From DATLHO01 sp035539855 (GTDB lineage Bacteria > Bacteroidota > Ignavibacteria > OLB7): DNA of 16,400 nucleotides. The notes beneath the pieces are model-generated. The model had not been told where the DNA came from and made no database searches. It saw nothing but the letters and a program-made list of their open reading frames with translations. Location: positions 1 to 16,400 of the forward strand of contig DATLHO010000202.1 in the NCBI GenBank assembly GCA_035539855.1, read 5' to 3'. The stretch's first letter is position 1; every line of letters starts with the position of its first letter. Shown here one piece after another: positions 1 to 6,473 of the stretch. Both the position numbers and the translations under genes were made by a program.

Positions 1-22
1 CACTTCTTCGACGGAGACAACG

Positions 23-583
23 ATGAACAGGAATTCGCACCGCGGGCTGCTCCTTGCACTGCTGATGGCCGGGCTCGTCTCGATCGCGCCGAGCGCGTTC
101 GCCCAGCGTGGAGGCGGACCCGGCGGAATGCGCGGAGGCGGCGATCGCCTGGCGGCCCTCAACCTGAACACCGAGCAGAAGGCGCAGATCGATGCGATCC
201 ACGCGCAGATGCAGACCCAGACCGAGTCGCTGCGTCAGCAGCTCGACGCGATCCGCACACAGATGCAGGAGGCGCGCCGCGCCAACGACCAGGCGCGCAT
301 CGACGCGCTGCGCGCGCAGGCCGAGCCGCTGCACACGCAGATGAAGGCCTATCGCGACCAGACGCATGCGCAGATCCGTGCGTTGCTGACGCCCGAGCAG
401 GCGGCGAAGTTCGACGCGATGAAAGAGGCGCGCGGCAACCGGGGCCAGGGACAGGGCGAGTGTGACGGACAGGGCCACGGCCGCCGCGGTGGCAAGGGAG
501 GCCGGGGCGCCGGCGGCGAAGGCCGGCATCAGGGAGCGGGCTCGACGGGCGGCACCTCGTCGCCGCGGCAGCAGCTCCGCTGA
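23..583 (+). CDS. Spy/CpxP-like periplasmic protein with Gly/Arg-rich tail
   Basis: Predicted exported 186-residue protein. Residues 1-28 form a signal peptide: basic start, hydrophobic LLLALLMAGLVSIAPSA, and a likely cut at AFA/Q. Residues about 42-135 are a charged, Gln-rich, all-helical region containing LNLNTEQKAQI and LLTPEQAAKF. These are the paired LTxxQ-like motifs of the Spy/CpxP family, whose known members are periplasmic chaperones or stress sensors. The last 45 or so residues are low-complexity Gly/Arg/Gln/His with one Cys. A GGAG sits 6 nt before the ATG. The gene stands alone, with a strong terminator about 50 nt after its stop. The family is assigned from the LTPEQ motif, helical content and export signal. 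The exact role is unknown, and metal binding by the His/Cys-containing tail is only possible. Confidence 0.75.
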   Translation: MNRNSHRGLLLALLMAGLVSIAPSAFAQRGGGPGGMRGGGDRLAALNLNTEQKAQIDAIHAQMQTQTESLRQQLDAIRTQMQEARRANDQARIDALRAQAEPLHTQMKAYRDQTHAQIRALLTPEQAAKFDAMKEARGNRGQGQGECDGQGHGRRGGKGGRGAGGEGRHQGAGSTGGTSSPRQQLR

Positions 584-631
584 TGATCGACGGATAGGTC
601 TGCGACACCGGTCGCAGCGCATTGTGAACCG

Positions 632-672
632 ACGGTCCCGCGCCGAAACTCCGGCGCGGGACCGTTGTTCGT
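632..672 (+). terminator. Intrinsic terminator after the Spy-like gene
   Basis: A perfect 14-bp inverted repeat (arms 632-645 and 652-665, left arm ACGGTCCCGCGCCG) encloses a 6-nt loop and is followed by the T-rich TTGTTCGTTT. It lies between converging genes, so it could also stop transcription coming from the ABC operon on the other strand. The T-tract favours the plus direction. Confidence 0.85.
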
Positions 673-693
673 TTCGGGAGCTCGCGCCGCCGC

Positions 694-1497
694 TCAGCTC
701 ACGCTCTCGGCGCTGTAGCGAGCGATCAATCCGCCGCGCACCGCATAGCGGAACACGCGTGCGAAGAGCCAGCTCGCCAGCAGGATCGAGACGAGCGCGA
801 GCGCGGCGCCGATGCCGAGCGATCCGTACGAGACGCCGCCGCCGGCGACGACCTCGCGCACGCCCTCGAACACGTACGTCGGAGGCAGCGCGCGACCGAT
901 CGCCTGCATCCAGGTCGGGAGGGTCTCGACGGGGTAGAAGACGCCGACGAACGGCGAGATGATCGCGGGGATCGGCCAGACGAACCACTCCGCCGCCGGA
1001 CCCAGGCGCAGCACGAGCGCGCATCCGACGATGCCGAGCGCGATGCCGAAGAGGAAGAGCACCAGCAGGAACGGCAGCACCGCCAGACCGTATGCGGCGG
1101 CGGACAGGCCGAAGACGAGCGTCGCGACGACGAGCATCGCGAGCAGTCCGACGGTGCTCGTGACGATCGAGGAGACGACGAGGCCGGCCAGGTACTCGTA
1201 GATCGTGATCGGCGAGGCGAACATGTTGAGGAAGTTCCGCGCCCACACGTCCTCGAAGAACGCCATCGTCACGCCCTGCATCACCCGCGTGAAGAAGTTC
1301 CAGAGCACGACCGCGCCGAGCAGCGTCGGCACGAAGTCGGGTCCCGACGGCGCGACCATCGTCAGGTAGCGCGAGATGAATCCCCACAGCACGATGTCGA
1401 TGGCGACCCAGACGAACATCTGGAACACCCGCGTGAAGCCGCCGCGCACGAGGTAGTACTGCCGCAACACGATCGCGGCCGAGCGGGAGAATCTCAT
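694..1497 (-). CDS. ABC-2 type transporter permease
   Basis: Integral-membrane half of an ABC exporter, 267 residues, the usual length for ABC-2 permeases. It starts with a short basic N-terminus (MRFSRSAAIVLRQYYLVRGG). About six hydrophobic segments follow, at roughly residues 25-45, 58-75, 103-128, 135-160, 170-190 and 225-250. The N-terminal RQYYLVRG-like stretch and the late FYPVETLPTWMQ-ALPPTYVFEGVRE segment are typical of the ABC2_membrane family. That late segment is the re-entrant region seen in many drug and polysaccharide exporters. Its ATG overlaps the stop of the upstream ATPase gene (ATGA), so the pair is translationally coupled. Substrate cannot be told from sequence; drug or lipid export is the common role for isolated pairs like this. 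Confidence 0.9.
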   Translation of the reverse strand: MRFSRSAAIVLRQYYLVRGGFTRVFQMFVWVAIDIVLWGFISRYLTMVAPSGPDFVPTLLGAVVLWNFFTRVMQGVTMAFFEDVWARNFLNMFASPITIYEYLAGLVVSSIVTSTVGLLAMLVVATLVFGLSAAAYGLAVLPFLLVLFLFGIALGIVGCALVLRLGPAAEWFVWPIPAIISPFVGVFYPVETLPTWMQAIGRALPPTYVFEGVREVVAGGGVSYGSLGIGAALALVSILLASWLFARVFRYAVRGGLIARYSAESVS

Positions 1498-2270
1498 CGT
1501 GATGCCTCGGTGCGGTCGTCGAGGTCGAGCGTCAACGGCTCGCGCGCGACGGTGATGAAGAGCTCCTCGAGCGTGCTCTTGCCGTGCTCGGCCGGGAGCG
1601 TGCGCGGATCGCCCTCGAGCAGCACGCGCCCCTTCGACAGGAACAGGACGCGGTCGCAGACCTCCTCGACCTCGTACATGTTGTGCGACGTCCAGAGCAC
1701 GCCGCCGGTGCCGGCCGCGGTGAACGCGCGGATCGCGGCGCGGATGTCGCGCGCCGTCGCGGGATCGAGCGACGCGGTCGGCTCGTCGAGCAGCAGAAGC
1801 TCCGGCCGGTTGAGCATCGCCTTGGCCAGGAGCACGCGCGCTCCCTCTCCGGACGACAACACGCCGGCGCGCGTGCGGCGGAAGCGCACGAGGTCGAACT
1901 GCTCGAGCACCTCGTCGATGCGCGCGGTGAGGCTCCGCACGCCGTAAAGCATGCCGAAGAGGCGAAGGTTCTCCTCGACGGTGAGGTTGCCGGGCATCTG
2001 CGCATACACCGCGGCGAAGTTCGTCCGCTCGATCGCGCGCGTGCGATGCGTCGCGAGGTCGACGCCGCCGATGGCGATCGAGCCCGCGCTCGGTTCGAGC
2101 ACGCCGAGGAGCATGTTGATCGTCGTCGTCTTGCCGGCCCCGTTCGGACCGAGCAGCCCGACGATCTCGTTGCGAGCGACGGAAAACGAAACGCCGTCGA
2201 CCGCGACGATGTCGCCGTAGACCTTGCGAAGATTCGAGACGGAGAGGACGTCGTACATGGGGCGGAACAT
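1494..2270 (-). CDS. ABC transporter ATP-binding protein
   Basis: Cytoplasmic ATPase that powers the permease encoded immediately downstream. From the ATG at 2270 it has 258 residues. Visible motifs are Walker A GPNGAGKT (41-48), Q-loop Gln91, signature LSSGE (138-142), Walker B LLLLDEP (158-164), D-loop SLD, and the switch His196 in TSHN. The signature departs from canonical LSGGQ at two positions. This is the DrrA/NodI/CcmA-like class that pairs with ABC-2 permeases. I chose ATG 2270 because GGGGA lies about 7 nt upstream. The frame stays open to a GTG at 2312, and an ATG at 2258 is also possible; neither has a better ribosome site. The 4-nt overlap with the permease gene indicates one operon. 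Confidence 0.92.
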   Translation of the reverse strand: MFRPMYDVLSVSNLRKVYGDIVAVDGVSFSVARNEIVGLLGPNGAGKTTTINMLLGVLEPSAGSIAIGGVDLATHRTRAIERTNFAAVYAQMPGNLTVEENLRLFGMLYGVRSLTARIDEVLEQFDLVRFRRTRAGVLSSGEGARVLLAKAMLNRPELLLLDEPTASLDPATARDIRAAIRAFTAAGTGGVLWTSHNMYEVEEVCDRVLFLSKGRVLLEGDPRTLPAEHGKSTLEELFITVAREPLTLDLDDRTEASR

Positions 2271-2325
2271 AGACAATCCCCAGAAGGCGGCGGACACGTC
2301 ATCGTCCGGCACGGCTACCGCCGAA

Positions 2326-2370
2326 GAAGGATCCCCGACCTCGCTTCGCTCGGTCGAGGATGACGAGGGG
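2326..2370. repeat. REP-like intergenic palindrome
   Basis: A hairpin with arms ATCC-c-CGACC (2331-2340) and GGTCG-a-GGAT (2352-2361) around an 11-nt TCGCTTCGCTC loop. It lies between the divergent ABC operon and methyltransferase gene. It resembles the dispersed intergenic palindromes of the GATCC...GCTTCGCTC...GGATGAC kind found in many copies in some GC-rich soil bacteria. Only one copy is visible here, so the repeat status is inferred from that resemblance. Confidence 0.45.
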
Positions 2371-2405
2371 CGCCGCTCGTGTGGGGAAGGGGGCAGAGGA
2401 TCCCG

Positions 2406-2411
2406 TATCTT
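2406..2411 (+). promoter_or_regulatory. Possible -10 box for the methyltransferase gene
   Basis: TATCTT followed by CCG lies 35 nt before the chosen ATG at 2447. It matches the TAnnTT pattern of the other likely promoters in this window. I see no clear -35 element about 17-19 nt upstream, so this call is weak. Confidence 0.3.
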
Positions 2412-2446
2412 CCGTGTCCGCCGTTCATGTCTCCCTCGAACACACG

Positions 2447-3421
2447 ATGACGACGACCGATCAGTATTCAGAGCAGCTCGTGCTGCGCGTCAACGAGCTC
2501 TTCCACGACCTCTCCGACGGACAGTATTCCGACGTCCACGAGGAGATCCTCGGCGTGGAGGCGGAGCGCTGGAAGCGCAGCGCCGAGCGCTACCTGCCGC
2601 CGTCGCCGCGCGTGATCGCCGACATCGGGACGGGGATGGGGATGGTGCCGGTGGCGATCGGCGGCGTGCTCACGCAGCGCGATCACCTGATCGCGGCCGA
2701 CATTTCGCAGCGTCAGCTCGAGGCCGCGCGACGCAATATCGAGCGCGAGGGATTCGGCTGGAGCGTCGAGTACGTGAAGCTCGAGCCGGCGCTCCCGTTC
2801 ACGCTTCCGTTCGCCGACGCCTCGCTCGATGCGATCACGATGAACTCCGTGCTGCATCACATCAAGGAGACAGGCGGATTCCTTCGCGAGGTCGATCGGG
2901 TGTTGAAGCCGGGCGGTGTCTTCTTCATCGGGCACGAGCCCAACGCGGCGTTCACCGAGAATCGTGTGCGCTGGTACAGCTACCGGATGCTCTACGCGCT
3001 GCTCGACCCGGGCTTCGCTCTTCGCTCGCGGCCGGCGCGGGCGCTCGGTATCTACCGGCTCGCGATGGCGGTGCACGCGCGGCTGCGGCCGCAGCGTGCC
3101 GCGGTCGCGCGCAATCTCGTCGAGCAGGTCAACGCGTGCGTGCTTTCGGAGAAGCTCATCGACCGTCCGCTGACGCTCGACGAGGTCGCCGACATCACCG
3201 ACATCCTCGACAGCACGGGCTTTCATCCGCGCCGGCTGATGCCGGGATACGAGCTGCTGCACCTCGAGACATACAACCACCTCGCCCAGCTCTCGATCAC
3301 GCACGCGCGCGGACGGATCATCCGCGCCTACGACGAATGGCTCGGCCGCCGGCTGCCCGAATCGGGCGCGACGTTCTTCGTTGTGCTGCGCAAGCCGGAC
3401 GGCGCCGCAAACGCACGCTGA
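2447..3421 (+). CDS. Class I SAM-dependent methyltransferase
   Basis: Predicted soluble methyltransferase of 324 residues. Motif I is VIADIGTGMG (56-65), the glycine-rich SAM loop. The acidic residue ending strand 2 is Asp85 (LIAADIS), and SLDAITMNSVLHHI matches the motif IV region. VDRVLKPGGVFFIGHEPN is the family's typical strand-5 turn. A C-terminal part of about 130 residues, mostly helical, ends in GATFFVVLRKP and probably forms the acceptor-binding cap; I cannot name the substrate. The frame is open from an ATG at 2360, but that would run through the palindrome and the proposed promoter, so I use ATG 2447. No clear Shine-Dalgarno precedes it. The gene converges on its downstream neighbour with an 18-nt gap. 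Confidence 0.88.
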   Translation: MTTTDQYSEQLVLRVNELFHDLSDGQYSDVHEEILGVEAERWKRSAERYLPPSPRVIADIGTGMGMVPVAIGGVLTQRDHLIAADISQRQLEAARRNIEREGFGWSVEYVKLEPALPFTLPFADASLDAITMNSVLHHIKETGGFLREVDRVLKPGGVFFIGHEPNAAFTENRVRWYSYRMLYALLDPGFALRSRPARALGIYRLAMAVHARLRPQRAAVARNLVEQVNACVLSEKLIDRPLTLDEVADITDILDSTGFHPRRLMPGYELLHLETYNHLAQLSITHARGRIIRAYDEWLGRRLPESGATFFVVLRKPDGAANAR

Positions 3422-3439
3422 GTTGCGTCGCGGTTTCAG

Positions 3440-4321
3440 CTACGACCGGCACGCGCGCAGAAGCCACCAGGACATCGCGAGCGAGCCGACGGCGATCGTC
3501 GCGTAGACGATCGTCAGCCCGACCTCGATCGGCATGCCCGCCTTCGCCGTGAACCACGTCATCGACATCAGCGCCAGCCCCATCGCCGCTCCCTTCACCA
3601 GCATGCAGCCCGCGAGCACGTAGCCCCACGGACGCCGCCGTTGCACCCACAGCGCCGCAAGCACGCACAGAGGCAGAACGACCCCGAGATCGAGCACGTA
3701 GATGAAGCTCGTCGGACTTCCGGCGCGCGTGATGATCTCCGGCACCGCGCCCGTCGTGTAGAAGGGGACGATCTGCGCCACCTCCGGAATCGCCACCAGC
3801 GCAGCGACCGTCCACAGGGCAATCGCGACCGCACGACGCGGTGCCCGATCGCTGAACGCAGCGGCGACGGCTGGAGGATCGATCGCGCGAACCAGCGCGA
3901 TCACGGCAGCGATGCTCAGACTGAATAGCGCCACATACACCGGGAACAGGGCGTTGAACGCGTACGCGAAGGCCGCGCCGGTGTACGTGTACAGCACGTA
4001 GCCGAGCAGCGCCAGCCAGCAAATGACGGCGCGGGTCGATCCACGGGCGGCGCGGGCGGCGGCCACCGAGAGGCCGGGCAGCGCGAGAAGCGTGAGAAGA
4101 TCCTGACCGCGCATCGCCGGCACGATCGCGGCGGGGTCGCGGTAGAGTCCGGGGACGACGAGTCCCGCGCCCGCGGCGACCGCGGAGAGCGCGATGACCA
4201 GTCCCGTGAGCACGCGCGCGCCGCGGATGCGCGCGCCGCTCGCGCGCCATCCGGCGACTGGATGTGGCCGGTCGCGTCGGGTCGCGGGCGCGGCATGGCG
4301 ATGCGGGAGTACTGCGGGCAT
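3440..4321 (-). CDS. Multi-pass membrane protein, family not recognised
   Basis: Hydrophobic protein of 293 residues from ATG 4321. After a basic, proline-containing cytoplasmic start (residues 1-36), about seven or eight membrane segments are visible. These include VLTGLVIALSAVAAGAGLVV, a VICWLALLGYVLYTYTGAAF region, YVALFSLSIAAVIALV, YVLDLGVVLPLCVLAALWV and a C-terminal TIVYATIAVGSLAMSWWLL. I see no transporter signature or catalytic motif. GAGGAG 8 nt before ATG 4321 decides the start over a GTG at 4348. The promoter region carries a CTGAC-N4-GTCAG palindrome also found upstream of the CoA-binding gene at 5416, which suggests shared regulation. It could be a small transporter or a sensory membrane protein; the sequence does not say. 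Confidence 0.8.
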   Translation of the reverse strand: MPAVLPHRHAAPATRRDRPHPVAGWRASGARIRGARVLTGLVIALSAVAAGAGLVVPGLYRDPAAIVPAMRGQDLLTLLALPGLSVAAARAARGSTRAVICWLALLGYVLYTYTGAAFAYAFNALFPVYVALFSLSIAAVIALVRAIDPPAVAAAFSDRAPRRAVAIALWTVAALVAIPEVAQIVPFYTTGAVPEIITRAGSPTSFIYVLDLGVVLPLCVLAALWVQRRRPWGYVLAGCMLVKGAAMGLALMSMTWFTAKAGMPIEVGLTIVYATIAVGSLAMSWWLLRACRS

Positions 4322-4348
4322 GGATGAGTCTCCTCGAGATGTGCCCAC

Positions 4349-4354
4349 AAGCTA
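4349..4354 (-). promoter_or_regulatory. -10 box of the membrane-protein gene
   Basis: On the minus strand this reads TAGCTT followed by GT, about 27 nt ahead of the ATG at 4321. The same TAGCTTG string occurs at 5385-5391 ahead of the CoA-binding gene. In both cases it lies exactly 22 nt downstream of a CTGAC-N4-GTCAG palindrome. Confidence 0.5.
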
Positions 4355-4376
4355 TCCCCACACCGGGGGCCTGGTG

Positions 4377-4390
4377 CTGACGGACGTCAG
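4377..4390. promoter_or_regulatory. Palindromic operator CTGAC-N4-GTCAG, copy 1
   Basis: A perfect 5-bp inverted repeat with GGAC in the centre as read on plus. Its edge is 22 nt from the TAGCTTG box at 4349-4354, so its centre falls about 41.5 nt before the predicted transcription start. That is the classic position for a class II activator. A second inverted repeat, GGACGTC-N7-GACGTCC (4382-4402), overlaps it. Confidence 0.5.
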
Positions 4391-4445
4391 GCTTCGACGT
4401 CCTGTCCAACACGTCTCCCTCCCTTACGCAGACCCCCATAGACGA

Positions 4446-4477
4446 GCGAGGCGCCGGCACTGCTGCCGGCGCCTCGC
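4446..4477 (-). terminator. Hairpin terminator after the DUF2807 gene
   Basis: A perfect 14-bp stem (arms 4446-4459 and 4464-4477, left arm GCGAGGCGCCGGCA) with a CTGC tetraloop, placed 25 nt past the stop of the minus-strand lipoprotein gene. No T-run follows on the minus strand, so it is either a U-poor terminator or an mRNA 3'-end stabiliser. Confidence 0.6.
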
Positions 4478-4502
4478 GTCGATCGTCACCGTCATCGGCG
4501 CA

Positions 4503-5219
4503 TCAGTTCGCGTCGACGATCTTCGAGCCGCCGCTGAGGTCGCTGGTGATCGTCGGGTGACCGCGGTAGTAGATCGCGCTGCCACCGGAGGCGTCGACGT
4601 CGAGCCGCGCGGCGGCGCGCACGTCGAGCCGCGATCCTCCCGAGGCCTCGAGCGTCGTTACGCTCGTCGCGTAATCGAAGCCGTGGAAGCGGCCGCCGCC
4701 GGAGAAGGACTCGATCGCGAGGTTGTCGCTCGAGCCACGCAGCGTGATTTCCGAGCCGCCGCTGGCCGACATTCCCGTGCGGCCGGCCGTGACGCTGAGC
4801 GTGACGCGGCTGCCGCCGCTTACCTCGAGCGAGAAATCTGGGGCGGTGAACGTCCCGACGCCCTCGATCTCCGTGCCGCCGGAGGCGGCGACGCCACGCA
4901 GCGATCGCACGCGGACGATGGCGCGGCGGGGACTGAACGATCCGTTGAAGACGTTGTCGAGTCCGATGTGCAGTCGATCGCCGGACACGATCGTCTCGAT
5001 GTGCTTCATCGCTTCCTCCGGCGCCTCGATCGTGACACCTTCGGTCGTATCGAGCCTGATCTCGACGTCGAATCCACTCGCGACCTCGACGAACGAGTAG
5101 CCGCTGACGCGACGCTCTTCGGTGGTCGTGGGTCCGGTAATGAAATTCGTGCATGCGCTCAACGATGTCGCGAGCGCGAGTGCGGACAGCATCGGGGCAA
5201 TCGTGTTCATCCGTGTCAT
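4503..5219 (-). CDS. DUF2807-family lipoprotein (head GIN domain-like)
   Basis: Predicted lipoprotein of 238 residues from ATG 5219. The signal peptide ends in a lipobox, LSAC, with the lipidated Cys at residue 23, followed by a short linker and the mature domain. The body is made of short beta-strand repeats ending in Gly-Gly-Ser turns (ASGGTEI, VSGGSRV, ASGGSEI, ASGGSRL, ASGGSAI, LSGGSKI). This is the pattern of DUF2807, thought to fold as a right-handed beta-helix-like solenoid and often annotated as putative adhesin or head GIN domain. GGAGAG 6 nt before ATG 5219 supports the start; the upstream open frame to 5507 is intergenic. It is divergent from the CoA-binding gene, and no partner gene shares its transcript. 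Molecular function is unknown. Confidence 0.82.
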   Translation of the reverse strand: MTRMNTIAPMLSALALATSLSACTNFITGPTTTEERRVSGYSFVEVASGFDVEIRLDTTEGVTIEAPEEAMKHIETIVSGDRLHIGLDNVFNGSFSPRRAIVRVRSLRGVAASGGTEIEGVGTFTAPDFSLEVSGGSRVTLSVTAGRTGMSASGGSEITLRGSSDNLAIESFSGGGRFHGFDYATSVTTLEASGGSRLDVRAAARLDVDASGGSAIYYRGHPTITSDLSGGSKIVDAN

Positions 5220-5348
5220 GATGTTCTCTCCGGGCATTGCTGAAATCAACTCGTGGCTGCGGGTATGACACGCCGCGGCGCGGCACCCTGACAACGGCCC
5301 GCGGGCGCCGATGTTCGTGACAAAGCGTTGCCACGAAGCGGGCGGATC

Positions 5349-5362
5349 CTGACATGCGTCAG
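5349..5362. promoter_or_regulatory. Palindromic operator CTGAC-N4-GTCAG, copy 2
   Basis: A perfect inverted repeat, 7 bp when the flanks are included (TCCTGAC, ATGC spacer, GTCAGGA). It is in the divergent region between the DUF2807 and CoA-binding genes, 22 nt before the TAGCTTG box at 5385. A lone half-site (CTGAC at 5288-5292) lies between it and the DUF2807 gene. Confidence 0.5.
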
Positions 5363-5384
5363 GACGATCCTCTCGAGCCCGCGC

Positions 5385-5390
5385 TAGCTT
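5385..5390 (+). promoter_or_regulatory. -10 box of the CoA-binding gene
   Basis: TAGCTT followed by GG lies 25 nt before ATG 5416. The spacing to the upstream palindrome is identical to that at the membrane-protein promoter. The predicted start of transcription is near 5397. No good -35 hexamer is present (GGACGA lies at that distance), which fits a promoter that needs an activator. Confidence 0.5.
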
Positions 5391-5415
5391 GGCGGTCAAC
5401 ATCCGGAGAGCGATC

Positions 5416-5928
5416 ATGTCTTCACTCGACGAAGCCGTACAGGACTTTCTCGCGCAGCGCAGGATCGCCGTCGCCGGCGTTTCGCGCAGCAGCGACGCAG
5501 CGGGCAACTACATCTACCGCCGTTTTCGCGACGCCGGCTACGAGGTCTTCGCAATCAACCCGAACGCGGAGACGGTCGAGGGCGATCGATGCTACGCGAC
5601 GATCGACGAGATCCCCGGCGGCGTCGACGCCGTGATGTTCGCGGCGCCTCCGGCAGCCGCCGACGGAGTCGTCCGGCAGTGTGCGAAGGCGGGCGTGCGT
5701 CGGCTCTGGATGCATCGCTCGTTCGGACAGGGGAGCGTCAGCGACGCGGCGGTGAAGCTGTGCGACGAGCTCGGCATCCACGTGATCGCGGGAGCCTGCC
5801 CGATGATGTACCTGGCGCCCGTCGACTTCGGGCACCGCTGCATCCGTTGGATCCTCGGCGTCACCGGAGGTCTTCCGAAGCCGCATGCGATCTCTCCGGA
5901 AACGCAGAAGGCCGCCACCCTCGGGTGA
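5416..5928 (+). CDS. CoA-binding domain protein (YccU-like)
   Basis: Soluble protein of 170 residues made almost entirely of one CoA_binding_2 domain, a Rossmann-type nucleotide-binding fold. The pattern is IAVAGVSRSSDAAGNYIYRRFRDAGYEVFAINPNAE near the N-terminus. It continues through DEIPGGVDAVMFAAPP, where the second and third strands lie, then RRLWMHRSFGQGS and IHVIAGACPMMYL. The length and the ACPMMYL end match the stand-alone YccU-type family related to the N-terminal part of succinyl-CoA synthetase alpha chains. The biological role of that family is unclear. GGAGAG 5 nt before ATG 5416 sets the start; an in-frame TTG at 5389 has no such site. The stop lies within a hairpin that probably ends transcription. 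Confidence 0.88.
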   Translation: MSSLDEAVQDFLAQRRIAVAGVSRSSDAAGNYIYRRFRDAGYEVFAINPNAETVEGDRCYATIDEIPGGVDAVMFAAPPAAADGVVRQCAKAGVRRLWMHRSFGQGSVSDAAVKLCDELGIHVIAGACPMMYLAPVDFGHRCIRWILGVTGGLPKPHAISPETQKAATLG

Positions 5929-5936
5929 CGGCCTTC
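5907..5936. terminator. Hairpin between converging genes
   Basis: An interrupted stem: GAAGGCCG pairs with CGGCCTTC around a C/A mismatch, then CACC pairs with GGTG over a CTCG loop. It covers the stop codon of the CoA-binding gene and lies just past the end of the converging DUF5684-like gene. No strong T-tract follows on either strand, so I treat it as a probable bidirectional terminator. Confidence 0.5.
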
Positions 5937-5960
5937 GATCGTATTCGCTGCCGGACGTGA

Positions 5961-6338
5961 TCAGGCGATCGCGGCGCTCGTGTCGTCGCTGAACGCGAGG
6001 TACGGCACGCCGACGATGCTGAAGATCACCGCGACGACACCCCAGCCTGTTCCCTTGCCGAGGCGGTTCGAGACTTCGATCCACACGATGAACAGGACGA
6101 TGAAGTTCACGAACGGAATGAGCAGCAGCACGAGCCACCACCCCGGCTTGTTCGCCGCGCGCAGCACGAGCAGGTAGTTCACGATCGGAATCCACCAGAT
6201 GCCGGTGTCGGTCTCGCCCGCCTTCTCGGCGATCCGCTTGAAGCAGTAGCCGAAGAAGATGTGAGCGGCGAGGCCGAAGAGCATGAACATTACGATGGCG
6301 ATACCCGACATCGCGGTCGTCTCGGTAGAATACTCCAT
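5961..6338 (-). CDS. DUF5684-like small membrane protein
   Basis: Small inner-membrane protein of 125 residues from ATG 6338. The first hydrophobic segment (about 11-31) is followed by a short loop, FKRIAEKAGETDTGIWWIP. Then come IVNYLLVLRAANKPGWWLVLL, IPFVNFIVLFIVWIEVSNRLGKGTG and a last segment ending PYLAFSD. The arrangement WWIP-NYL-KPGWW-IPFVN-LGKGTGWG is what I recall for the DUF5684 family, whose function is unknown and which is sometimes found fused to signal peptidase I. GGAAC lies 5 nt before ATG 6338. The frame is open further upstream but that part is basic, proline-rich and not membrane-like. A likely own promoter (TATGTT at 6421) precedes a hairpin-bearing leader. Confidence 0.75.
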   Translation of the reverse strand: MEYSTETTAMSGIAIVMFMLFGLAAHIFFGYCFKRIAEKAGETDTGIWWIPIVNYLLVLRAANKPGWWLVLLLIPFVNFIVLFIVWIEVSNRLGKGTGWGVVAVIFSIVGVPYLAFSDDTSAAIA

Positions 6339-6384
6339 GAGCGTTCCGAAAGGTTGAGAATGGAAGGGGAGAGCTCCGCGGGGG

Positions 6385-6405
6385 GCGGGCCTCTGGTCGG
6401 CCCGC
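6385..6405 (-). other. Hairpin in the leader of the DUF5684-like gene
   Basis: A perfect 7-bp stem (GCGGGCC / GGCCCGC) with a 7-nt loop lies between the stop of the VOC gene and ATG 6338. On the minus strand a CT-rich stretch follows rather than a T-run. It could be a weak terminator for the VOC gene or a leader hairpin of the downstream gene. Confidence 0.4.
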
Positions 6406-6420
6406 GGAAGGATTCGCCGG

Positions 6421-6450
6421 AACATAGAACCCCCGCGCCAACCACGCAAA
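6421..6450 (-). promoter_or_regulatory. Possible promoter of the DUF5684-like gene
   Basis: On the minus strand, TTTGCG (6445-6450) is separated by 18 nt from TATGTT (6421-6426), which is followed by CCG. This again fits the TAnnTT form seen elsewhere. The predicted leader is about 75 nt and holds the 6385-6405 hairpin. Confidence 0.4.
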
Positions 6451-6473
6451 CACGCCCGCCGTCCCGTCGTCCC

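Noticed and set aside
2224..3552. 442-codon plus-strand open frame
   Set aside because: It overlaps the methyltransferase in another frame and gives Arg/Ala-rich sequence, whereas the 2447-3421 frame has clear SAM motifs.
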